Part shown: positions 38,035-46,175 of the stretch, one piece after another
Layout of the letters: each line of letters begins with the position of its first letter
How positions within the stretch are numbered: position 1 is the stretch's first letter
Assembly (NCBI RefSeq): GCF_000373265.1
Contig: NZ_KB890766.1
Coordinates: 461,432 to 525,431 of the forward strand
From: Pontibacter roseus DSM 17521
Lineage (GTDB): Bacteria > Bacteroidota > Bacteroidia > Cytophagales > Hymenobacteraceae
DNA: 64,000 bases
Direction: 5' to 3'
Position numbers and translations under genes: made by a program
Notes under the pieces: generated by a model
What the model was told of the DNA's origin: nothing
Databases searched by the model: none
The model's input: the letters and a program-made list of their open reading frames with translations, nothing else

Positions 38035-39522
38035 ATGAAGAAAGCTGGAATTGTGATTTTGATTGCACTGCTCTCTGCCACGTTGGCCATTGCAGGGTAT
38101 AGGTACTTGGACAACAGACAGGAGCAGCAGGCCCTGCAGGGGCAGCAGGTGCATTTTGCAGGTGGCAGAATCGCGACGGTCGGCTCGGCCGGAAGTCCTG
38201 ACTTTGTGCAGGCCGCCTCGGTGGTGACGCCTGCAGTGGTGCACGTCAAAACACTATATGAGGCAGCCCAACCCGCTGCCGGCAATCCCATTTACGAGCT
38301 GTTCGGCATGCCGCAGCAGGCTATACCTGCCCGTGGTTCGGGTTCGGGTGTGATTATCTCGAACGACGGTTACATTGTGACCAACAACCACGTGATTGAC
38401 AAAGCCTCTGCCATCGAGGTGGTGCTACCAGACAAGCGCAGCTACAAAGCCAAACTGATTGGCCGCGACCCCAGCACCGACCTGGCACTGGTCAAAGTGG
38501 AGGGAAAGCAGCTGCCTGTGGTGTCCATGGGCGATTCTGACAGTGTGCAAGTAGGGGAGTGGGTGCTGGCGGTTGGTTATCCACTTTCTTTGAATTCTAC
38601 AGTGACGGCCGGCATCGTCAGTGCCAAGGGCAGGAGCATTGGCATTCTCAACCAACCCAGCCAGGGAGGTATGGCCGACCCCTCACAGGTAGGCAACACG
38701 GCCATTGAATCCTTCATCCAGACGGATGCGGCCATCAACCCAGGGAACAGTGGGGGCGCACTGGTCAATGCCAGTGGCCAACTCATCGGCATCAACACAG
38801 CCATCGCCTCCACAACGGGCAGTTACACAGGTTATGGCTTTGCTATACCTGTCAACCTGATGCAGAAGGTGGTCAGCGACTTCCAGAAATTCGGTGAGGT
38901 GAAGCGCGGCTATTTAGGTGTAAGCTTTCCGGCTCCGGCCGTAGAGGACCAGATTCTTAAAGCCGAAGGCATAGACCCTGCTGAAGTGCGGGGCGTGTAC
39001 ATCATGGGTGTGCAGCCCGGCAGCGGTGCCGACGAGGCCGGTTTGAAGCAAGGTGACATCATACAAGGTATAGACGGCGTGCCTGTGGCCTCATCGGCTG
39101 AACTCTCGGAGCGGATTGCGCGCCAGTACCCGGGGGACAAAGTGGAGCTGAGCCTGCTGCGGAACGGGCGCCAGCGTGATGTGGCAGTGGTGCTCAAAGG
39201 GGAAGAAACCAGCGAGGTCGAGGTAGCGGGCAAGGGGCTGGAAGCCCGATTGGGAGCGTCTTTCGCTCCGCTGCCGGACCGCGCCAAGCAACGCTTTAAA
39301 CTAGACCACGGCGTGTATGTGAAAGAAGTGTCGCGCGGCGGCTTCTTCGACTCGGCAGGTATACCGGCCGGAACCATCATCACCCGCGTGAACGGCAGGA
39401 CAGTGAGCAGCATGGCCGACATCAGCAAGGCATTGGCCGTCTCCAAGAGTAGCATGGTCCGCATAGACGGCATCACACCCGATGGCACGGCCTTTGTCTT
39501 CAATTTCCCGCTCGGCGCCTAA
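38035..39522 (+). CDS. htrA: Do/HtrA family serine protease with two PDZ domains
   Basis: 495 residues. An N-terminal signal or anchor helix (about 4-24) is followed by a trypsin-like domain with catalytic His119 (TNNHVID), Asp149 (STDLALVKV) and Ser239 (NPGNSGGAL). Two PDZ domains follow (about 280-385 and 400-490). The protein degrades or refolds misfolded envelope proteins in the periplasm. The gene stands alone and is closed by a strong terminator. No sigma-E-type box is recognisable upstream. Confidence 0.95.
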   Translation: MKKAGIVILIALLSATLAIAGYRYLDNRQEQQALQGQQVHFAGGRIATVGSAGSPDFVQAASVVTPAVVHVKTLYEAAQPAAGNPIYELFGMPQQAIPARGSGSGVIISNDGYIVTNNHVIDKASAIEVVLPDKRSYKAKLIGRDPSTDLALVKVEGKQLPVVSMGDSDSVQVGEWVLAVGYPLSLNSTVTAGIVSAKGRSIGILNQPSQGGMADPSQVGNTAIESFIQTDAAINPGNSGGALVNASGQLIGINTAIASTTGSYTGYGFAIPVNLMQKVVSDFQKFGEVKRGYLGVSFPAPAVEDQILKAEGIDPAEVRGVYIMGVQPGSGADEAGLKQGDIIQGIDGVPVASSAELSERIARQYPGDKVELSLLRNGRQRDVAVVLKGEETSEVEVAGKGLEARLGASFAPLPDRAKQRFKLDHGVYVKEVSRGGFFDSAGIPAGTIITRVNGRTVSSMADISKALAVSKSSMVRIDGITPDGTAFVFNFPLGA

Positions 39523-39544
39523 AGCAAGTAAACAAAGGTATAGA

Positions 39545-39588
39545 AACAGACACAGCCGCCCGGAGTAAACCGGGCGGCTGTGTCTGTT
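39545..39588 (+). terminator. Terminator after the HtrA gene
   Basis: A perfect 19-bp stem (39545-39563 with 39570-39588) with a 6-base loop, 22 bp after the stop. On the plus strand it ends in TGTCTGTT, and it faces the convergent LysR gene, so it may work both ways. Confidence 0.85.
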
Positions 39589-39626
39589 AAAAGGCAGGTA
39601 TGCTATAGCGCCAGTATTGGGTATGG

Positions 39627-40523
39627 CTATACCTCCTCTTTCAAGGCGAACTTCAGAGCGGTTTCCTGCACCTGGCTTATCACGTTACGTATCACCGGGC
39701 TCTTGTCTTCTTTCCGCCAGGTCACATAGAGGTTCACCTTGTAGGGCAGCTGGATGAAACGCACATTCGGTAGGGAACTGAAGGAGTAGGAGCCGGGTAA
39801 AATGGAAACGCCCAGTCCCTTGGACACCAATCCCAGCACCATGCCGCCAAAGTCCGTCTCGATGTAGACGTTCGGTTTGAAGTTATAATCATCGAAAATC
39901 TGATGGAGGCTGGAGATATAAAAGGACTTCTGTTCCAAGCCGGAGAGGATGAACTTCTCGTCCTTCAAGTCGTGCAGACCATTGAAATTCTGCTCGTTCA
40001 GGTAATGCTTCTCCGGTACCACCAGGGCAAAATTTTCAGAGTACAGGCAGATGGACTGCAGGGCTGGGTTCGTTGCCGGATCCCGCCGGAAGGCGATGTC
40101 CATCTGATAGTCGAGCAGCAGTTGCTCGAAACTGATGTCAGTTGGCTCCACCAGCACCACCTTGAGCTCAGGCAAGGCGTGGGAAATGCGGGGGATGAGC
40201 TCTGGCATGAAACTGTAGGCGATAGAGCCCGGATAGCCGATGGTGATAGTCCCATAGGCGCCTTCGTGTATTTTCCGGGCCTGCCTGTTGATGCGGTTTA
40301 TCTCGTCGAGCAGCGGGAGCCACTGGTCTCGCAGGAAAGCCCCGGCCGCCGTCAGCTTCACGCTCCGCTTGCTCCGCTCAAAAAGCTGCACGCCCAACTC
40401 CTCTTCCAGCGCCTTGATTTGCCTGCTCAGCGCCGACTGCGTGATGAACATGCGCTCGGCGGTGTTCCAGAAATGCAGTTCCTGCGCCAGCACCAAGAAA
40501 TACTTTATTTGCTGCAGCTCCAT
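39627..40523 (-). CDS. LysR family transcriptional regulator
   Basis: 298 residues. The winged HTH (residues 1-60: MELQQIKYFLVLAQELHFWNTAERMFITQSALSRQIKALEEELGVQLFERSKRSVKLTAAG) is followed by a periplasmic-binding-like effector domain (about 90-295). It is divergent from a small membrane protein gene at 40619, with a 95-bp shared gap, so it may control that gene and itself. The effector is unknown. Confidence 0.92.
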   Translation of the reverse strand: MELQQIKYFLVLAQELHFWNTAERMFITQSALSRQIKALEEELGVQLFERSKRSVKLTAAGAFLRDQWLPLLDEINRINRQARKIHEGAYGTITIGYPGSIAYSFMPELIPRISHALPELKVVLVEPTDISFEQLLLDYQMDIAFRRDPATNPALQSICLYSENFALVVPEKHYLNEQNFNGLHDLKDEKFILSGLEQKSFYISSLHQIFDDYNFKPNVYIETDFGGMVLGLVSKGLGVSILPGSYSFSSLPNVRFIQLPYKVNLYVTWRKEDKSPVIRNVISQVQETALKFALKEEV

Positions 40524-40589
40524 ACCTGCTGAATCGGTTTATGCATTAGTCAATCCAATATTAGCATTTTTAGAGCGATGCACGCACAC

Positions 40590-40597
40590 TAATTTTG
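40590..40597 (+). promoter_or_regulatory. Candidate -7 box for the small membrane protein gene
   Basis: TAATTTTG fits the Bacteroidota TAnnTTTG consensus, 21 bases before the ATG at 40619, inside the LysR-divergent gap. The -33 element is unclear. Confidence 0.4.
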
Positions 40598-40618
40598 GAT
40601 AAACTAAAGTGAAGACCG

Positions 40619-40867
40619 ATGTTAGCAGCAAGAAAGTTCGCAAAAGAAGGCATAGGGTGGGTAGGCGCACTGTTTTCCCTCACGGCCTTCAGCCTCAATA
40701 GCCTGAACATGATTGGGAGCCAGTCGCTGGAGTACCTGATGATGAACATCATAGGGTGTTTCTTCTTGATTATGTACGCTTTTTTCAAAAAGGCGCATGC
40801 TAGCTGGGTACTCAACTCCATCTGGCTCCTCATGACTGCCTTTGCCCTGCTGCGGGTGTACATGTAG
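40619..40867 (+). CDS. CBU_0592-like small membrane protein
   Basis: 82 residues with three hydrophobic helices (about 12-32, 37-55 and 60-78). The pattern IGWVGALFSLTAFSLNSL...YLMMNIIGCFFLIMYAFFKKAHASWVLNSIWLLMTAFALLRV is that of the CBU_0592-like family. Its role is unknown. It is divergent from the LysR gene and followed by a terminator, so it forms its own unit. Confidence 0.75.
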   Translation: MLAARKFAKEGIGWVGALFSLTAFSLNSLNMIGSQSLEYLMMNIIGCFFLIMYAFFKKAHASWVLNSIWLLMTAFALLRVYM

Positions 40868-41291
40868 CTATAGACAAACCATTAGTATTAGGAAAGCCCG
40901 AACCATACCAAGTATAGTTCGGGCTTTTTTTGCAGGGGTAGTTGCGCCACACCAAAGTCACGATTCCCCATTCTTTGATGTTGATTTACTAAGTATCTGT
41001 AATACAGTAATTTGAGATTTGGATTTAAGTTGTAATAATCCGTATTATAGTTGAGCTGCAGTAAGAAGGTCATACTCCGTTAAGGCGGAACCTGTACCAG
41101 CTTTGCCCTCCTCTCTTTCCTCTGGTTCTGACAACAGAGCTCTTGCCAATTATGAGCTAACCTCATTGCTTGATTGAAACGCATTTACGAGGGTGATGTA
41201 TTCTTCCTTCGTTTGCAGTGCTGCAACAAGAGGCTTATTGAGTCAGCTAATTATCATGCTATACCCTGGGATTTTTAAACCAATAGAAGTA
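40868..41291. other. Gap with terminator and long leader of the EF-hand lipoprotein
   Basis: About 420 bases without a gene. It holds the terminator at 40893-40930. The upstream reading extension of the next gene (from 41193) lacks signal-peptide character, so I treat it as leader. Confidence 0.5.
40893..40930 (+). terminator. Terminator after the CBU_0592-like gene
   Basis: An AAAGCCCGAAC stem pairs with GTTCGGGCTTT around a short TATA-containing loop, followed by a run of seven T. A textbook intrinsic terminator. Confidence 0.9.
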
Positions 41292-42173
41292 ATGAAAAGG
41301 TGTACTTGCTACTTCTTTATCTTGACCTGCCTTGCTTTTGTGGCATGCGACGAGGAGGATGTTGCTCCTGTTAACAAGCTGCTGCCCGATACTGTTGCCC
41401 CGACAGTCGCCATTCAGGCGCCGGCAGCCAACGACTCTCTGCTGATAATTGATGTAATTGGAGTAGTTGCTGAAGTGGCTGATGACAAACGGATTGAAAA
41501 TGTACGGGTGTCTTTAGCTGAACCAGGTCGTGCCAGCCAGGTCATATCAGATGTCAAAGTCCCATTCAGTGAAGAAAAAAATTACACGGCAGGTGTACTT
41601 CATCGCTTGCCCAAAAACGCCGCCGCTTCAGGGGTGTATACGCTAACGGTTGAAGCCAGAGACATTGGCCAGAATGTGACCATCAAAACGGTTACGTTTT
41701 CCGTGAAGGCGCCGAGCGTGAGTAGAGCTACATTTGAACGTTCTTTCGATAATGCGTTCTATGAGAAACTCTCTGCCCCCTTGGATTGGTTCGCCTATAA
41801 TTTTTGGGATGAAGGGTATGCTTTCAGTGAGAATTGGTTGAGCACAGTGCTGTACCTCATGGTAACAACTTCTGATGACGAGTATAGTATCTCTGAGGCT
41901 GAATGGACAAAGTTTATGGCAGACTTCGGCATGAAGAATCAGTCCTGGGCGAAGTGGGACGAAGACAATGACGGAAACCTGAATGATATGGAATTTGAAC
42001 TGGGAATCAGCCGCTTGGGCTTGTTTAAAGAATGGGACAGGAGCAAGGATAAAATAGTCAACCTGGAAGAGCTAGCTACAGGGGTTTTTTCTCATTGGGA
42101 CCAGAACAAAGACAATCTGTTAGCAAAGGAGGAGTACTTAGAAAAGTTCAACACTTATCTATACCCCCGATAA
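41292..42173 (+). CDS. EF-hand lipoprotein with Ig-like N-terminal domain (copy 1)
   Basis: 293 residues from the ATG at 41292 (MKRCTCYFF), which gives lipobox AFVAC with Cys 19; the frame is open further up but without signal character. Residues about 35-135 look like a bacterial Ig/DUF4625-type beta domain (PDTVAPTVAIQAPAANDSLL, GVYTLTVEARDIGQN). The C-terminal 75 residues hold three EF-hand-like loops. The first, DEDNDGNLNDMEF (about residue 223), has D1-D3-D5-G6-E12 exactly as in calmodulin loops. The others (DRSKDKIVNLEEL and DQNKDNLLAKEEY) are also complete or nearly so. It is expected to bind Ca2+ at the cell surface or in the periplasm. Function is unknown. A paralogue follows 60 bp downstream. 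Confidence 0.78.
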   Translation: MKRCTCYFFILTCLAFVACDEEDVAPVNKLLPDTVAPTVAIQAPAANDSLLIIDVIGVVAEVADDKRIENVRVSLAEPGRASQVISDVKVPFSEEKNYTAGVLHRLPKNAAASGVYTLTVEARDIGQNVTIKTVTFSVKAPSVSRATFERSFDNAFYEKLSAPLDWFAYNFWDEGYAFSENWLSTVLYLMVTTSDDEYSISEAEWTKFMADFGMKNQSWAKWDEDNDGNLNDMEFELGISRLGLFKEWDRSKDKIVNLEELATGVFSHWDQNKDNLLAKEEYLEKFNTYLYPR

Positions 42174-42233
42174 AGTTGTATCTGTAGTAGCAAAGCCATA
42201 AAAAAACCATGATGCTTTAGAGCCAGGAAATTT

Positions 42234-43133
42234 ATGAAAAGGTACACTCGCTTCTATTTACTTCTACCTTTTCTGGCGTTGCTGGCATGCGACGAAGAGG
42301 TAGATGCACCGACTCCTAAGTTGGTGCCCGACACCGTTGCCCCGGCAGTGACCATTCTGACACCGATGGCCAATGACTCTTTGTTGGTTATAGGTGCGAT
42401 ACACGTAACTTTTGAAATTATGGAAGACAAGGAACTCGACAATGTACGGGTTGTCCTGGCTACACCTGGTAGCGATGCTCAGATAATTTCAAATGCTAAC
42501 ATTACTTCTTATCATGAATACCAGCGATACCACATGAACTTGGATTATCTGCTACCCAAAAACTCACAAACCGGAACCTATACCCTAACGGTTGAAGCCA
42601 AAGACAGAAGCCAGAACATGGGGAACCGTACGGTTGTTTTCACCTTGCATGATTCGGATATTAGCCAGCCGGATTTTAGTATGCCTTTCTTTTCTGCGTT
42701 TTCAAACTCCAAAGTCGCTGAGGCTCTGAATGGGGAAAGATTTAACTACTGGGAGGCTGGATTCAATAATTGGGACTACGGGTATGTGTTTGATGCCAAC
42801 TGGTTAAGCAAGGTGCTGTTGATTATGGCAGCCACAAATGCCGATTACACTGTCTCTGAGGCTGATTGGCAAAGGTTTATGGTAGACTTCGGCATCAAGA
42901 ACCAGTCCTGGACAAAGTGGGACCAAGACAAGGACGGAATCTTAACCGAAGCGGAGTTTGAGAAGGGTATAGACGGCCTGGAATTGCTCAAAGAGTGGGA
43001 TAAGAGCCAGGATGAACTTGTGGACCTAGATGAAATGGCAGTCGGGGTTTTCACTCGTTGGGACCAGAACAAAAACGGCAAGTTGAGCAAGGCGGAGTAC
43101 CTGGAGAAATTTTACGCTTATTTCTACCGTTAA
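42234..43133 (+). CDS. EF-hand lipoprotein with Ig-like N-terminal domain (copy 2)
   Basis: 299 residues. Lipobox ALLAC, Cys 19. Same layout as copy 1: Ig-like domain (PDTVAPAVTILTPMANDSLLVI...GTYTLTVEAKDRSQN), a W-rich middle (YWEAGFNNWDYGYVFDANWLSKVLLIM) and three EF-hand loops (DQDKDGILTEAEF, DKSQDELVDLDEM, DQNKNGKLSKAEY). By eye the last 75 residues of the two copies are roughly 55-60% identical. The conserved NQSW.KWD before the first loop suggests a helix that packs on the EF hands. The pair probably arose by tandem duplication and is co-transcribed. Confidence 0.78.
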   Translation: MKRYTRFYLLLPFLALLACDEEVDAPTPKLVPDTVAPAVTILTPMANDSLLVIGAIHVTFEIMEDKELDNVRVVLATPGSDAQIISNANITSYHEYQRYHMNLDYLLPKNSQTGTYTLTVEAKDRSQNMGNRTVVFTLHDSDISQPDFSMPFFSAFSNSKVAEALNGERFNYWEAGFNNWDYGYVFDANWLSKVLLIMAATNADYTVSEADWQRFMVDFGIKNQSWTKWDQDKDGILTEAEFEKGIDGLELLKEWDKSQDELVDLDEMAVGVFTRWDQNKNGKLSKAEYLEKFYAYFYR

Positions 43134-43261
43134 TGCAGCCAGGGTGTATCAGCTGGAGTGTCTACCACGGTAACCAAGGTATAGCCTGTATGACCGAACG
43201 AGGATAGACTTCCTCAGGGGAAAACCTTCGGAATGAGGTATACAAAACTCGGCTGCACAGC

Positions 43262-43942
43262 CTATACCTCCTTATCAGAAGGCAGGGCTGCCAGCACACG
43301 CACCACTACGGCATCGCAGCGCTTGTTGCCAAACTCAAACACATCTCCGCTAGAAGACAGCTTGAAGAGGCTCTCTTTAAGCATAGCCTTGGCACGGTGC
43401 AATCTCACCTTCACGTTCGCCTCTGACAGGTCCAGGCATTGGGCAACGTCCTGAATGGGCATCTCCTCCACTTCGCGCAGGGTATAGATGATTCTGTACT
43501 TCTCCGGTATGCTGTCAATGGCTTTCTCAAGCAGCAGCTTCACTTCCTGCCGTATGGCGATTTGCTCGGGGTTCATGGCGTTTGTCAGGTTTAGGAAATG
43601 GGGCAACACTTCTGGCTGGTCTACCAACAGCGCGTAGGGTGAAATCCGCTTCTGCTCCCGCAGCCGGGCCAATGCGTTGTTTATCCCAATCCGGATGAGC
43701 CAGGTGGAAAACAGGGCGTCGTTTCGGAACTGGTACAGCCTCTCATAAGCCCTCAGGTAGGTATCCTGCATGGTGTCCTCCACTTCCTGCTCCTGCTTCA
43801 GGTAGCTCCTGATTACGCGGTAAAGCTTCTGGTTATACCGCCGCATCAGGAGTTCATACAGCGATATGTCTCCTTCGAGCACGCGCGCGACGATGGCCGC
43901 ATCCGTCAGCTCAGTTTTCTCTACTGCCGTTACATGTTTCAT
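43262..43942 (-). CDS. ECF sigma factor (RpoE/SigW-type)
   Basis: 226 residues. Region 2 (about 20-85): YELLMRRYNQKLYRVIRSYLKQEQEVEDTMQDTYLRAYERLYQFRNDALFSTWLIRIGINNALARLRE. Region 4 (about 135-190): IDSIPEKYRIIYTLREVEEMPIQDVAQCLDLSEANVKVRLHRAKAMLKE. It directs RNA polymerase to a small regulon. No anti-sigma gene follows or overlaps. The divergent neighbour is a DoxX-like membrane protein with an ECF-type promoter in front of it. Confidence 0.93.
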   Translation of the reverse strand: MKHVTAVEKTELTDAAIVARVLEGDISLYELLMRRYNQKLYRVIRSYLKQEQEVEDTMQDTYLRAYERLYQFRNDALFSTWLIRIGINNALARLREQKRISPYALLVDQPEVLPHFLNLTNAMNPEQIAIRQEVKLLLEKAIDSIPEKYRIIYTLREVEEMPIQDVAQCLDLSEANVKVRLHRAKAMLKESLFKLSSSGDVFEFGNKRCDAVVVRVLAALPSDKEV

Positions 43943-44002
43943 GGTTCTGAATGGTCGATGTCAATGATTAGATGCACTGCTGGTCATATGGTTACAGGAT
44001 GT

Positions 44003-44032
44003 TGTAACGAATTTCAAACCGCTTCATCTAAT
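44003..44032 (+). promoter_or_regulatory. Candidate ECF-type promoter of the DoxX-like gene
   Basis: TGTAAC (44003-44008) and CATCTAAT (44025-44032) are 16 bases apart. This fits the GTAAC...CGTCTAA-type promoters used by ECF sigma factors in Bacteroidota. It sits between the divergent sigma gene and the DoxX-like gene, ending 16 bases before the ATG at 44049. GTTACA and TGTAAC around 43991-44008 also form an inverted repeat. Confidence 0.45.
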
Positions 44033-44048
44033 TATAAGATTTAAACGA

Positions 44049-44486
44049 ATGGAGGAAAACATCATGGAAACAATTGCATCAACTGGCGTACCCAGTGCCG
44101 AGCGCCCTGCCTACGACCGAATCGCCACCGCTATCGCGCTACAGAAGTATACGTATGCGCTGGTTCCTATAGTGGCGGGACTTGACAAATTCACGCACCT
44201 GCTCACCGACTGGGGCCAATACCTGGCGCCGGTGGTGGCTGATATGCTGCCTTTCAGCACGGCTACCTTTATGGGTGTGGTGGGTATAATCGAAATCCTG
44301 GCTGGCCTGCTGGTGCTGATTAAGCCTAGAATCGGGGCGCTGGTGGTAGGGCTGTGGCTGGTAAGCATCTCTGTGAACCTGCTGCTCACCGGCCAGTATT
44401 TGGACATAGCGGTGCGTGACCTGGTCATGGCTGTCGGTGCCTTCTCGCTATACCTGCTGCTGGGTGAGGTGAAAACGCAGCGGTAA
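44049..44486 (+). CDS. DoxX-like four-helix membrane protein
   Basis: 145 residues. A polar head of about 35 residues precedes four hydrophobic helices (YALVPIVAGLDKFTHLL, FMGVVGIIEILAGLLVLI, IGALVVGLWLVSISVNLLL and LVMAVGAFSLYLLLG). This resembles the DoxX/DUF417-like group, often linked to redox or thiol stress. It is divergent from the ECF sigma gene, which probably drives it. The exact activity is unknown. Confidence 0.7.
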   Translation: MEENIMETIASTGVPSAERPAYDRIATAIALQKYTYALVPIVAGLDKFTHLLTDWGQYLAPVVADMLPFSTATFMGVVGIIEILAGLLVLIKPRIGALVVGLWLVSISVNLLLTGQYLDIAVRDLVMAVGAFSLYLLLGEVKTQR

Positions 44487-44570
44487 TGTTCCCTGCTTGC
44501 TCTACTTACCTGTTTCCAAGCAGTGCCCATCAGGAGCAGGTATAGCAGGGTTTGAACCTGTAGCCTTTAC

Positions 44571-44646
44571 TGCCCCCATATAACACGACAAGGCCAGATA
44601 CAAGGGAATAACCTTCTATATCCGGCCTTGTCGTGTTATATGGGCA
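44571..44646 (+). terminator. Very long stem-loop after the DoxX-like gene
   Basis: Arms 44571-44600 and 44619-44646 pair over about 28 bases. The central 19 bp (44577-44595 with 44624-44642) is perfect, and the left arm has two extra C. The 18-base loop contains AAGG/CCTT that can pair again. It lies 85 bp after the stop. It is longer than a normal terminator and could also be a small repeat element. Confidence 0.65.
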
Positions 44647-44731
44647 CTATTTCCCCTCACTTCCTCATACCTGGCAGGGGCTATACCTGAACTGTACCGT
44701 ATACCTGCAAAAAATAATTAAATCATATTGC

Positions 44732-44761
44732 TTGACTTTGCGTAAAGCCTTATTAACTTTG
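44732..44761 (+). promoter_or_regulatory. Promoter of the membrane-protein/winged-helix operon
   Basis: TTG at 44732-44734 and TAACTTTG at 44754-44761, with 19 bases between, match the Bacteroidota -33/-7 promoter. The -7 box is overlapped by the palindrome at 44756. Confidence 0.55.
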
Positions 44762-44779
44762 AAACACAAAGTACTTTAA
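44756..44779 (+). promoter_or_regulatory. Operator copy 1 for the winged-helix regulator (inferred)
   Basis: An inverted repeat ACTTTG-N5-CAAAGT, followed by ACTTTAA, ends just before the ATG at 44781 and covers the -7 box. The same 24 bases recur with a single mismatch at 45738-45761, before the next gene set. Both sites flank the regulator gene at 45412, so autoregulation by that protein is the simplest reading. Confidence 0.6.
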
Positions 44780-44780
44780 C

Positions 44781-45404
44781 ATGAACCAGCAGCAAGACCA
44801 ATTAGCCACCCTGCACGAAATCCGGAACATCATGGACCGCTCGTCGCGTTTTATTTCGCTGAGCGGACTTTCAGGAGTAGCAGCCGGCGTCTCGGCGCTC
44901 ATCGGTGCGGCTGTCGTCAAGTGGTACCTGGTAACGCACAACATCAACTATCAGCAGGATGCAGGACTGAACCTGACCAGGGAAGCGGTTCTTTTTATGG
45001 TGGCCGTGGCGGCGTTTGTATTTATTCTCGCCTTCTGCTCGGCAGCCTATTTTACTATTCGCAACGTTCAGAAAACCAACCACCGGATATGGGACAGCAA
45101 AACGGAGCGGATGCTGGTCAACTTGTTTATACCCTTGGCAGCAGGCGGCATTTTCTGCGCCATCCTGATTTACCACAACCTGCTATACCTGGTGGCGCCT
45201 GTGATGCTTATTTTCTATGGATGTGCTTTGCTACATGCCAGCAAGTACACCCTGAGCGATATCCGGTACCTGGGCTTGTTTGAGATAGCATTGGGTTTGC
45301 TTGCCAGCTTCTTTGTAGGGTATGGTTTGCTGGCTTGGACTGTGGGTTTCGGGTTGCTGCACATCGTGTATGGTACGCTGATGTATTTCAAGTACGAACG
45401 CTAG
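44781..45404 (+). CDS. Membrane protein encoded with a winged-helix regulator
   Basis: 207 residues. A soluble head (MNQQQDQLATLHEIRNIMDRSSRFISLSGLSG) precedes six hydrophobic helices; YFTIRNVQKTNHRIWDSKTERML lies in a polar loop. The family is seen in Bacteroidota directly before small winged-helix regulators, but has no known function. The stop lies 7 bases before the GTG of the regulator gene, so translation is probably coupled. Confidence 0.75.
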   Translation: MNQQQDQLATLHEIRNIMDRSSRFISLSGLSGVAAGVSALIGAAVVKWYLVTHNINYQQDAGLNLTREAVLFMVAVAAFVFILAFCSAAYFTIRNVQKTNHRIWDSKTERMLVNLFIPLAAGGIFCAILIYHNLLYLVAPVMLIFYGCALLHASKYTLSDIRYLGLFEIALGLLASFFVGYGLLAWTVGFGLLHIVYGTLMYFKYER

Positions 45405-45411
45405 CAGGCCT

Positions 45412-45720
45412 GTGAAAGATTACCTTGAAAATATAAATAAGGCCTTCGAAAGCAAGGCGCGGTTGGGCATTATGTCTGTGCTGATGGTGGAAGAGAGGGT
45501 TGACTTCAGTACGCTGAAAGACACGCTGCAACTGACAGACGGCAACCTGGCCAGCCACCTGCGCGCGCTGGAAGAGGCCGAATACCTGCAGGTGGAGAAG
45601 CAGTTTGTGGGCCGTAAGCCGAACACCACCTACCAGGCTACCCCAGCTGGCCGTGAGGCGTTCAACGCGCATCTGGATGCACTGGAACAGCTTATTTTGA
45701 ACAACAGGAAGGACGCCTGA
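45412..45720 (+). CDS. Winged-helix DNA-binding regulator (PF13601-like)
   Basis: 102 residues with a GTG start at 45412; no ATG fits. The whole protein is one winged helix: KARLGIMSVLMVEERVDFSTLKDTLQLTDGNLASHLRALEEAEYLQVEKQFVGRKPNTTYQATPAGREAF. The recognition helix is DGNLASHLRALEEA and the wing is VGRKPNTTYQ. It is MarR/PadR-like in fold with no ligand domain, so it may sense through dimer contacts or the membrane partner. The likely targets are the two near-identical palindromes at 44756 and 45738. Confidence 0.85.
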   Translation: MKDYLENINKAFESKARLGIMSVLMVEERVDFSTLKDTLQLTDGNLASHLRALEEAEYLQVEKQFVGRKPNTTYQATPAGREAFNAHLDALEQLILNNRKDA

Positions 45721-45737
45721 TATTTTTTTGCATTCAA

Positions 45738-45761
45738 ACTTTGAAACTCAAAGTACTTTAA
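45738..45761 (+). promoter_or_regulatory. Operator copy 2 for the winged-helix regulator (inferred)
   Basis: A perfect inverted repeat ACTTTGA-AAC-TCAAAGT plus the ACTTTAA tail, 17 bases after the regulator's stop and 41 bases before the ATG at 45803. One mismatch in 24 separates it from copy 1. Confidence 0.6.
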
Positions 45762-45802
45762 ATAAAAATAACGAATTCACGCACACATTAAATTATAATA
45801 TC

Positions 45803-46141
45803 ATGAACAAGAGAGACAATGCATCATCACAGCCAATTCACTCCAACCCACTAGGTATGCGCATGCTGGTGGGCGCGGGTATCGGGTTGGTACTCATCTC
45901 ATTTTTCCTGCTCGGTGCAGGCGAGCCTGAACCAGAATGGTCCAGGTACTGGATGGTCAAGCCCCTGCTGGTTGTACCGTTGGCAGGTGCTATGGGTGGG
46001 CTGTTTTACCACCTCATGGATTATCTACGGTATGAAGGCGGCTGGCGCAGGGTATTGGCAAATGTCCTGAGCCTGCTGGTGCTCTTCCTTGTGCTTTGGC
46101 TAGGTATTGTGCTGGGACTGCACGGCACCATGTGGGACTAA
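45803..46141 (+). CDS. Small membrane protein, unknown function
   Basis: 112 residues from the ATG at 45803 (MNKRDNASSQPIHSNPLGMRML). The frame is open upstream but covers operator copy 2, so that start is rejected. Three hydrophobic helices (about 17-40, 57-75 and 88-107) are separated by GEPEPEWSRYWMVK and YLRYEGGWRR. It opens the second half of the regulated cluster. Confidence 0.7.
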   Translation: MNKRDNASSQPIHSNPLGMRMLVGAGIGLVLISFFLLGAGEPEPEWSRYWMVKPLLVVPLAGAMGGLFYHLMDYLRYEGGWRRVLANVLSLLVLFLVLWLGIVLGLHGTMWD

Positions 46142-46175
46142 GCATTCCGGCGAATCTGAAATCAGAACAGTGAAT

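Noticed and set aside
41193-41291. N-terminal extension of the first EF-hand lipoprotein
   Set aside because: It would place the lipobox about 50 residues in; the ATG at 41292 gives a normal lipoprotein signal.
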